Source: Paramacrobiotus metropolitanus
Taxonomy: Eukaryota > Tardigrada > Eutardigrada > Parachela > Macrobiotidae
Length of the DNA stretch: 64,000 nucleotides
Assembly (NCBI RefSeq): GCF_019649055.1
Contig: NW_026570231.1
Coordinates: 1,426,001 to 1,490,000 of the forward strand
Direction: 5' to 3'
Within the stretch, counting starts at the first letter, position 1. Each line of letters opens with the position of its first letter. The notes below the pieces were generated by a model. That model was not told the origin of the DNA and did not search any database. It saw only the letters and a list, made by a program, of their open reading frames with translations. Shown here in pieces: positions 1 to 8,485 of this stretch. The position numbers and the translations under genes were made by a program.

Positions 1-510
1 CGTGAATATCCGTCGTATAGCAATAATCAACCAGCCTGCAAAACAAACGTTGAAAATAATGATACTGATCTGGAGTGCGCATAAGACGTCGGTCGGAAGT
101 AAGACCCAACAACCATAGCGTGTAGTGACTTCCGCATAAGCCATAACCAAGATATTTGCAATTCGTTCGCTAGCGCTAACGGAATTGATGACTCACACGG
201 AAAGAACAGAGCATGAGATGTTCTGCAGCTGTATGACCTGCTCCGTAGATTCCTTCATTCCCGACAGGAACATGTTGCGGAAGTACGCACTGTGCTCACT
301 GAGCGCATTGCGATGACACGGAATCCCGGAAGACTCTGTTTCGCAACCTCGTAGCTCCACATCGCACAAAGTTCTCGGTGCTCGGCGACTCGACCCTTTG
401 TGATCGAAATCCGAGATCACGGCCCCGATTTGCGTGATACGCTCATCTTGCCCTGATTTATATTCAATGAGGCTGCCTTGCTCACTAGCCTCGTTGGCTG
501 CCATCTTCAA
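1..510 (-). CDS. BTB-kelch (KLHL-type) protein, 5' part, runs off the window
   Basis: First exon about 510-197 and second exon 35-1 and beyond. The first exon encodes a short N-terminus and most of a BTB domain: DVELRG, then CHRNALSEHSAYFRNMFLSGM and VIQLQNIS. The donor GTGAGT (read on the minus strand at 196-191) and the acceptor after TTTTGCAG at 36 join in phase to continue as LVDYCYTTDIH, the expected end of a BTB fold. Proteins of this family are usually substrate adaptors of Cullin-3 ubiquitin ligases, with BACK and kelch repeats following. The same exon layout occurs in the broken paralogue at 5155-23224. I see no break in the visible part. The start chosen is the ATG at 510; a second ATG lies two codons in. 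Confidence 0.8.
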
Positions 511-792
511 TTAAAGTTCAAACCACTGGCGGAATTTGGAATCGCCTAAAACACACTAGAAAACGAATGCTCAATACACATTTCGAAGCCAGAAACGAGA
601 ACGACATTGATACTGCGTCGAGCACTGTTTTAGTACAGCAGATTATGCAAGCACGGTGCTGCTGAAATACACATTTTTTGAAGTATCCGTATCCGCGCTC
701 GAACAGGATCTGCGCTTTTCTTGCTTTGCTCGTGTGAAGCGAGAAGCGGCTCACGTACAGTGATAAAATCTTTCAAAGGATTTCAACGTATT
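511..792. other. intergenic, nothing recognised
   Basis: Spacer between the kelch gene and the tRNA-like gene. It may hold the kelch promoter, but I see no clear TATA box or repeat. Confidence 0.4.
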
Positions 793-864
793 GCGCCGTG
801 GTGCAGTGGTACTGCCTACGCGGATCTAACGACGTAGCCGGGGTTCGATTCCCCCATCGGCGCC
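793..864 (+). tRNA. tRNA or tRNA-like gene, identity uncertain
   Basis: 72 nt. The ends pair over six bases (GCGCCG with CGGCGC). A box A match, TGGTGCAGTGG, lies at 799-809 and a perfect box B, GGTTCGATTCC, at 842-852. A run of five T begins at 865, as expected for RNA polymerase III termination. The anticodon arm is irregular: CTACG/CGTAG pairs but leaves a long loop, or a seven-base GATCTAA loop if one A is bulged, with A in place of the invariant U33. It may be a degenerate tRNA (TCT, Arg, is one reading), a pseudogene, or the head of a tRNA-derived SINE. Confidence 0.5.
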
Positions 865-2272
865 TTTTTCAGCCGTTTCTCGGTTTCCCTCAGATTACGC
901 CCTGCTTAGACTCGTTTGCTTTTGCTGTATAAACCATGAAATCTGAAAGCAGGGAAGCAACATCGCTGTCATCGCTGCACATGGGCGACGATGGACGTAT
1001 GTCATACCGACTCATACCCGAGAAAACGATGCAGATGAAAAAAGGCCGATATTCAGATATTCAAGAGAATACACAGCGACTTGCAAAACTTAAAGCATTA
1101 GGGCGAAACCGAACACCTGTTTGTCCTGCAACCTCAGAAAGGTGGACATCAGGCATATTTAAGAAAGGTCACGACAAGGATGCAAAACAGTGTAGCCAGC
1201 ATGGCCGTTACAATATTAGAACAGCGCCTTTGTTTATGGCCTTCGTTAACCAATCTTGCTTCACTGCAAGTAGTTGACCTATAAACGCGTCTCAAAATTG
1301 CTAGACTGCCGCAGAACACATGACTTTCGGTACACCGTTGGTCAGTAGAAGATATTGTCGTGGTGAATGACTAGTACAACCATCCGGTAGCGTTATGTCG
1401 TATTAACATGGACGCACGGGATTTGAGTGTGGTCTTCTCCCTGCCTATATCTCAGTCGGTAGAGCACTCTTGAATCTCAAACTGGTACTGCGAAACAACT
1501 TGGAGGATCGATGGAGATACGAACACAGAGATACAGGAACCAGGAATCCCTATCAGGAACCCTGCGAAACACGAACACACGAACGAATGCCTTACTTCTC
1601 ACTCCCGGTCTCGGATTTCTGCGAGGATCAGACAAGGGCGAAGGTCAGTTGTGACACGAGCATACTGTGGTATCCTATGCTAAGATCAGACTCGGATCAT
1701 GAACATCAAGATAGCCGTTAGAACATGCTGTCCCTTTAATCCAATTCACAACGCATTCCTCAACACTTGGAAGTTAGAAAAAAGAATGTCTCAAGATCAG
1801 TAGTCGTAAGACTGATGTCGATATTAGGAATAACATGAGAATTTATAGGCTAGAAACACCAGCATCATACGCGTTGCAAGGATTTAGAGAACAGCAAATC
1901 AAACACGAGAGATAGGACTAGATAAGGACAACAGCAGTGACGTAAGAGAAGGCGTACAGGTAAAACAGTAAGATAAACGGATGAGTACGTACTATCCACT
2001 CCTCCCCACGTCAATATGTAGATCCACTGCGAGTGTGCAACAGACTTCAGTAAGCAATTTTATCGTAGCCAAGTTGAGGTCAGACCGACGTACCGTGATG
2101 TCTGTTCAGCCCGATTACGATTGTACAGCCTGACCTTGACGCGAACGCCCGTCTTCGCGTCTAACCGTGAATCTAACTAACTAACCGTGAATTTGGCAAT
2201 TTTCTGCGTATTTTGAGTATCTATACCGTTAAAAGATATATTTCGGATTGGTATTTTTCGGATAGGTACGAT
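865..2272. other. intergenic with a partial tRNA-like half
   Basis: Apart from the tRNA half at 1443-1484, I find no convincing gene. The short open frames at 936-1277 and 1470-1721 have no recognisable domain and no gene-like context. Confidence 0.4.
1443..1484 (+). tRNA. 5' half of a tRNA-like sequence (relic)
   Basis: The stretch contains CTCAGTCGGTAGAGCA, a standard tRNA D-arm/box A sequence of the Lys-like type, followed by an anticodon-arm-like TCTTGAATCTCAA. No box B or 3' half follows. It is best read as a truncated tRNA or SINE remnant. Confidence 0.35.
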
Positions 2273-2626
2273 ATGGCTCATTCGTCGGGAAGAGGAATCG
2301 GAATTGCTGTGGGCTGTGTTTTGCTGGGTGGCATGGTGGGCGGTGTGTATGGCGTGGGTTTCGAGACGGTGCTGAAGAATGGAGAGGGTCGGTGCACTGG
2401 AATGCCACTGGGATCTTTTTATGGTGGACTACCAGCTACCATTGCCGCGGACGCAATTTCTGGAAAAGCATGGGTGCGCTGTATAGCTTGGGCAGCTGGG
2501 CTGATCGTGGGGCATTACTTTGCTGGAATAACATACGATTTTCTGTGGAGTCGTATTCATCCAAAATATCCATGTAGATTCGGTTTTGTCGGTATACGAA
2601 TCTATTTACTGCTTATCCTTTTGTAA
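2273..2626 (+). CDS. small glycine-rich two-pass membrane protein, unknown
   Basis: 117 codons from the ATG at 2273; the frame is open a little further upstream but without an ATG. The protein has two hydrophobic glycine/alanine-rich stretches: one near residues 8-30 with GG and GxxxG spacing (CVLLGGMVGGVYGVG), and one near residues 60-85 (AWAAGLIVGHYFAGI). A basic C-terminus and a final hydrophobic tail follow. Glycine-packed helices of this kind are common in small mitochondrial or organelle membrane proteins, but I do not recognise the family. An AATAAA signal lies at 2806-2811. It could also be a single exon of a larger gene. Confidence 0.45.
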   Translation: MAHSSGRGIGIAVGCVLLGGMVGGVYGVGFETVLKNGEGRCTGMPLGSFYGGLPATIAADAISGKAWVRCIAWAAGLIVGHYFAGITYDFLWSRIHPKYPCRFGFVGIRIYLLLILL

Positions 2627-3663
2627 CAGATTGCCTTCCGTTTTATTTGTGATGGCTGAAGAAAGCATAATACTTACTGTGTTGAGCACATAGCCGTCTA
2701 ACCACAACTCACAAGATTATTGTTTTTTTGTATTTCGGTTTAATTATTGGCTTCATTTGTAAAGTAGCGTTCGGCAACGCCTTGTTCTATTGATAGTTAT
2801 GGCTTAATAAAAAAACCTCTACATCAGAGTGCAATTTCCATGCTTACTGGTGCATTAATTATGCGAGCTCAATTTTTGTGCGAACACGAGTAACAGACTC
2901 GTACTGCACAAGATCCTCTGGAACACCGGATCTAGCACGAAAGGCAGTTATGTTCCTTCCGACGGCAGGAAATAGGGATTCCACGGTTGTCTCTACACAT
3001 GCATTGTAATTCGATTGTCATTTGCTATCGTTTTCGGTGAGCAATAACTCAGGGCTTTCTCCTTTTTCGGTCATGGTAAGAAATTCGTCTCTACCAACGC
3101 ACAATATTAAACATCTGGTCGCGTTTTCAGAAGGTCACCGTCCGAACCATGCTCTAGCCACTTTGGAGTACAATACACCATGCCCAGCTCGACGGTGGGC
3201 ATTAATGTCATGAGTCAATTGTGACCTTTGGAGAACGTAAGTAAATCGCTGCGCTACACTGCACATCTTCCGGCTACCAGGAGAATCAAGGCACAAAAAC
3301 CACAGAACAACATCTTCAACCGAAATTCAACGAACATGGCTTGTCAGCTTCCTATACGACAAACAAATACATATTTTCGCGAGGCAGATCGGTTCATTAT
3401 GCTGATAACAAAACGGGCAAAAGAAATAAAGGGCCAATCGGTGCAACAACTATTCAGTGCAAAGAGTATTTTCTAGACAGACGTTACACTAAGTAGAAGA
3501 GAGCAGAACGGAAACAAAATACAACCCATTTCTAAAATAAGAAACGTTAAACCATTACTAGCGTAACAACATCACATTTCTCCGCGTATGTAATTACAGT
3601 ACTGTGTTTATCAGATGCTCATAAAACAAGCTTCCCTTGCGACAGCGGCCACCGTTGGCTGTT
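2627..3663. other. intergenic, no gene recognised
   Basis: Contains the probable poly(A) signal of the upstream small gene (2806-2811). A short stretch near 3074, ATG followed by codons for a few residues ending NSSLP, resembles the start of the BTB family found at 28784, but the similarity is too short to call. Confidence 0.3.
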
Positions 3664-3764
3664 TTACCCATAAAAATCCTGTCTACGTTTCTTGGCAATC
3701 TCGACTACACCGCAGCCAAAAGCCCATTTCCCGGTCGGCATCTGGCTTTCACTGATCGTCCATG
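3664..3764 (-). pseudogene. relic last exon of a kelch-repeat gene
   Basis: On the minus strand this encodes TWTISESQMPTGKWAFGCGVV and ends RQDFYG followed by TAA. It aligns residue by residue with the end of the neighbouring kelch gene (TWASCDSQLGHGKW, then AVVAITKERGQKLYM, at 5155-5275). The exon is cut exactly where an LTR begins (3765), inside the codons for T-W. The rest of the gene is not found to the right of the LTR fragment. A short stretch near 4533-4555 resembles part of the same exon and may be another scrap. Confidence 0.65.
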
Positions 3765-4443
3765 TGTCACCAGCGCCACAAAAGGAAAACAAGGAAAACA
3801 CCAGCGCCACAAAACGATCGTTTATTCATTTCGAAGAAAGAAATAAAGGCACAATGCCCAGAAAGCAAATCTCATGCGCAAAAACAATCAAGCTGTCAGA
3901 ATGTACTTAAATTCTGGCAGCGCGGATCACAAGCGAATGAACAACCGATCGCAGATCGGTGAAAAATCGAAAAAGAAATCGCACGTGCGCGTGCGTAACA
4001 GAACGAGCCTCCCTGCATCTATGCAGTGGCGAAACGAAGTGGCGCGAATCTACCGACCTGTGCGGTAGCACCAAACTCCTGACATGCCACGGGTGGAACG
4101 GTGAGGTCCCCCGAAACCCATGGAAAATCGAAACAAACACGCAAACACGATTAGTGTATGATCAAAATGCGACCACAAACGGCGGCATATACTATTGTTA
4201 ACAATCACAAGAAAATCAAATGCAATTTTATGAGATCCATTCCAATGATGCTTTTCCATTCCGGAGAATCGTCACCCTCCAAATCACAGCTTTATCCGCT
4301 TTAGTCGGTGTCCAGCTTTTCGTCAGCGTTCGGATCCGCATCAGACAGCATATCAACGTCAACGTCAGCAGTAGCGCCAGCAGTCGCAGATTCGGTTACA
4401 ACGCCAGCGTCTACAACACTTAATGCTGTGCCAATCGCTTCTG
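3765..4443 (-). mobile_element. 3' fragment of an LTR element related to the 15.6-kb element
   Basis: Read on the minus strand: the last codons of the 3'-most frame of the large element (AIGTAL, then AGVVTESATAGATADVDVDM, then DPNADEKLDTD and stop), then a shared 3' untranslated region, then an LTR of about 320 bp (plus coordinates 3765-4084, TGTC...GACA). Homology to the large element stops near 4443, in the codons for EAIG, so the copy is internally truncated. The LTR is clearly diverged from the 294-bp LTRs at 7014 and 22281, so this is an older or different subfamily. CATG flanks the LTR at 3761-3764. Confidence 0.75.
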
Positions 4444-4674
4444 CGTTGTATGTGTGCATGCAAGGTAGCTGGCACCTACACGCGTGCCGCACACCAGCTC
4501 GATGAAACACGTTGTGAGCCCTACACAAAAGCCCATTTCCGGGCGGGTTTAGCGCTACTTGTATAGATGGATCCTTACTTGTGTGCCACACAAGTAACAG
4601 CGCAAATGCACTATTATACGCGGTGCCATATGACTGGGCTGAGCATGCCTAGAAACTACTGATACGAAAACATC

Positions 4675-4741
4675 TGCTGATCGCGGAAATCGAACCCGGC
4701 CGGAGTATTCGCCCTATCTGCAGAGGGTCAACACTTTCAGC
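4675..4741 (-). tRNA. tRNA-like sequence, probably lacking a normal D arm
   Basis: On the minus strand the ends pair (GCTGA with TCAGC). A CCCT/AGGG stem carries a loop with TGC/GCA in the middle, and GGGTTCGATTTCC resembles box B. The D arm is short and unconvincing. It could be a decayed tRNA or a SINE head. Confidence 0.3.
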
Positions 4742-5154
4742 CCAGATTAATTATCCTCCGCAGGTGGAACAGATTGATTACTCGTACAGTATACCCACCA
4801 TCAGAAAAGATTGAAACAAAGAAGGGCGATGACCTTTAGTTCACCCATATACGACATTCAGTGCAGCCACTTTGCTGGCGTACAAAATTTTCTCTACGGC
4901 TACAACCTTTTCTCCATAAGCAGCCATACTTCACTGCTTCCCTCCGTAATTACGAAAGCGGCGCACTGAACATAACCTGTTTAATACGAGTGATTAAGGT
5001 TTGACGGCTGACAAAGCAAAGCTCATAAATCCAAAGACAAATCTTTCCGAACCAACCAACACTGCATTGCTGCTTCTCCGCAACATTAATTATAGGCAGA
5101 ACCATAAAGTTTAGGGAGCGGCTCACTGTGACCCTGCCTGAACAGTGAGCCGTT

Positions 5155-7013
5155 TTACATGTAAAGCTTTTGACCGCGCTCCTTGGTGATTGCGACTACA
5201 GCACAGTCCAGGTCCCATTTTCCATGCCCCAGCTGGCTATCACAGCTCGCCCATGTATCCGCGAATACGTCGTACATTTGGATCATCGGTCCCACATTTC
5301 CGGCATTGCCGCCCAGAACATATATTTTGCCACCGACACAACAACTCCCGATTGAATACAGCGAACAACTCATGGAACCTACAGGCAAAGAAAAACCTAC
5401 TTACCTGCCCCGCTAGGAAGAGTCAAATAAAAATCACGATAATGAGATAAATACTGCATGATCTGAATCCGTTTCACTAACGTTTCGCTGTCCACTGCTT
5501 AGTCCTTGGATTGAAAGCCTACACGTCTCTTAAATCGCCGTAAGTGTTACATCCACCTAAAGCGCAGTCGGCATTCAGTTACCCAACGAATAAACAAACT
5601 AATTATTATGAATATATTGTATCAACGTAACACAGCAGCCAAGATCCATTAACGGAATTTTTACCAGACTATTGGAAAATCTGGTATACTTTTGTGAGAT
5701 AAAAGCTACCCTAGATCACTGGTATTAGCGCACCGATAACGTAGATCCATCCGTCGGATCCGAGGCAGGCTGAGGCATAGTATCGTGCAGTCGGCATCCG
5801 CGGGAGCTCCTTCCACACGTCCGCTACCGGATCATAACAGTATGCAAGATCGTATATCAATGCCCCGTCGGACGCACAACCTCCGAACGTAAGCAGCTGA
5901 CCGTCGAAACTGAGGACAGCTGAATTCTCCAAGGGCGTCGGTAAGGATGCCGCGTACGTCCACTGATTGGTGGCCACATCATAGCGCTCCACTGCGGCTA
6001 ATGTATCCCAAGCAGTATCATGACCACTCACGACGTAAAGGTGATCACCTATAGCGGCGATTCCGAGATCATCGTGGACCGTTTGCATCGGGGCCACATC
6101 GATCCAGCCAGCCAGAGCGCTGTTATAACGCAGTGTCCGGGACGTCACAGTCCCGTTCTCACGGCCGATATATCCTCCGCACAGGAATAGATCGTTATTG
6201 ATGAACGCCAAGCCAGCTGAAGCCACGCTATACGGCAACTTGGGGATTCTGCCCCATTTGGAAGTGCGTAGATGGAAGCATTCTGTGCCGTAGAGCGCCG
6301 ATCTAGCTTCCACATCACCAAGACCACCGGCACAGATGATGATGTCCTCGAAACCTACAAGCGAACGCACGAACGCATAATCCCTTTTCTGCTTAATGTG
6401 GCATTCGGTAGGAAGTTCGAAGACTGCAACTTTACCACAAGATTTTCTTGCAGTGTACCGGGCGGAGGATGCCTCGTTGGTATACCCTGGTAAGGCCTGC
6501 AGATGCTCGGACGGACGAGGATCGTTCTCTGCACCAGAATAATCCATGAAGGCGTTAATGCAGGCCAGCAAGTACTGGTCGCTGCATTGTGGACTGAGAT
6601 ACAACTGCCGAATATGCTGCAACATCTCCCAAAACTCCCCACGACGCTGTTCAAAATCGTGATGCAGCCAGCGAACAACGGTCGCTAGCACATCATCTTC
6701 GTGCGGCACGTACAAGTCATCACAGCGAATCAGGTCGATAACCTGTAAAAATTAAATTAATTAAGCCGAAACAGTCAAACATGGCTACAGTACTTTATTG
6801 CTATTCGGATATTAAAACGAGCATAACAGACAGTGTAGTTAGTCACCAAGGCAGCCTACCGAATCTTTCGGCAGCTGCAAGAACTCTGGTTCCTGCGAGA
6901 TGCCCATAAAATGTTTGAGAACGAAACTTTTCGCCCTGGCGGCTAGCTCAGGATTCTTGTGCGCATCGGAATCGGCGAAACAGTACAGCATCATACAGTT
7001 CTTGACGTGCAGG
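5155..7013 (-). pseudogene. BTB-BACK-kelch gene, 3' part (BACK and kelch repeats)
   Basis: Exons read right to left. 7013-6860 carries part of BACK (HVKNCMMLYCFADSDAHKNP). 6743-5735 carries the end of BACK (VIDLIRCDDLYVPHEDD) and kelch repeats such as IIICAGGLGD, LFLCGGYIG, LYVVSGHD and LTFGGCASDG. 5378-5155 carries a final kelch unit (IYVLGGNAGNVG) and the stop. The splice sites are ordinary (donor GTAGGC at 6859, acceptor after TTACAG at 6744); the last donor (GTGCGC) is weak. The reading frame here is intact. The 5' half lies 15.6 kb away at 22575-23224 because an LTR retrotransposon sits inside the BACK exon. KLHL proteins act as Cullin-3 substrate receptors, but this copy cannot make a normal protein. 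Confidence 0.85.
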
Positions 7014-7307
7014 TGTTAGGAGGTTGGTGCTGCCTTATAGATAGGCAGAGTCGCGCCACTTCCGTTGCACAGTTGCGCACTTGCACGTGTGAGTTGTTTT
7101 TTCGTTTTACCGATCTGCGATCGGTTTTGCCATTCACTTGGCCATCTTCTCCGCAGAATCTACATTCTACGGATCGACTGTGTTTTGCGCACGAGATATG
7201 TTTTTGGGCTTCACGCCTTTATTACTTTTCTTCGAAAATTAATAAAAGATCGTTTGTGGCTGGCGTTTGTTCTGTTTTTCCTTAGCAGCGCGAGCGCCAC
7301 GCTGACA
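7014..7307 (+). repeat. 5' LTR of the giant element
   Basis: 294 bp starting TGTTAGGAGG and ending GCTGACA. It contains AATAAAAG near 7239 as a likely poly(A) signal. The internal region begins with TGGTGGAGATGC at 7308, the usual place for a primer-binding site. Confidence 0.92.
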
Positions 7308-8485
7308 TGGTGGAGATGCAATAAGATTCCCGTATCCCTTCATTTTTCGATTTAATTTACTTGGCGCGTAGTCAATAGCGCGCATCAGCGGAATTCTCAG
7401 TACTGGCCACCAGTCTGCCTTCAGCCTACAGCGAAGCGTGGACGATAGCCGTACGCAAGCGACGAGGAAGTCCTAATATCAGCAGCCCGACAACGCGGAG
7501 CTCCTGAGCCGATTTCCCGTCAACATCGCACCGAATCCGTCTCCTCTACATACCAGAGGGAAGCCCCGACCACAAGCGAGCTTCCTAGTGGGATCAGGAG
7601 CGGGAAACGAAAGACTGCGTCCGGACGTCGAATTTCGGAGCAAGCAAGCAAGCGTCGACCGCATCGTCTACAGTCACGTCAGCTAGCAGGTAAGCCAAGC
7701 TGCAAACTGCAGATACCGATCAAGGTCGTCTAGGCCTTGCTACCGAATAATTTTAGAAGGAAGAATGTCGATCCTTTCTAGAATTGGTGATCGAACACAG
7801 TAGCTTTAAGCACCTGTGTAATATTATCGAAATATCGTATTTAGCGTTATTACTACCGTGTGTTTTCGATTTTTCATAATTAAATTCGATCATACTTCAT
7901 CGAATTATTCTGGTAGAAATACCAGAAGTAATGAATCGATATTACCGAATATTTTGAATAAAAGTTTATCGATCACAGAAGCTGTAAAAGCATCTGTGCT
8001 GTGTCATCGTATTATCGTTCTAACGCTAACCCTATCGCGTAATTCTCGATTTCTTCACTGAAATCATTTGTATTTAGCCGTAATATTTCCGGTAGAAATA
8101 CCAGAAATATCTGATCGAATTAATCGAACATCTCTGATGACTTGACCGAACACGGAAGCTGCAAAGCAACCGTGCTGTATAGTACTACTCGATATTACCG
8201 ATATTGCAGATTAAATTGCAATAATTATCGTAGCAATCTAATGAATCGCAATTCGTTTAAACCGAAATTCGTGCAAATCAATCATCGATAATTTAGTGAA
8301 CAATTACCGAAATTGCTCAGTATATTTCGTTAGATTTAAATCGAAAATCGCTACGCGATTTGATCGAATTTATTGACGAACCGAATCAATTATGGGAGTT
8401 AGAAGTAGATTTACCGTACGACCTGCCGTATAATCTACTGCAGTATAATCGTGATAATTATCGAATATTTTTTGACAATTCAAAC
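7308..8485 (+). other. Leader of the giant element with three repeated hairpins
   Basis: Untranslated leader between the 5' LTR and Gag. From about 7750 it holds three degenerate copies of a roughly 170-bp unit. Each has a hairpin of the same design (7796-7818, 7974-7998, 8151-8174): an outer five-pair stem, a 2x2 internal loop, an inner GCT/AGC stem and a small loop. Copy 3 has a covarying pair in the outer stem (cacgg/ccgtg instead of cacag/ctgtg) and a GCAA tetraloop. A second motif, GGTAGAAATACCAGAA, occurs twice and folds around GAAA. This looks like a packaging, dimerisation or translation element, by inference only. Confidence 0.6.

Noticed and set aside
936-1277. 113-codon frame after the tRNA-like gene
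   Set aside because: Composition looks random, no domain, no neighbouring exon or signal.
3022-3213. Frame with an NSSLP stretch similar to the start of BTB copy A
   Set aside because: Similarity covers only a few codons; the rest does not align with exon 1.
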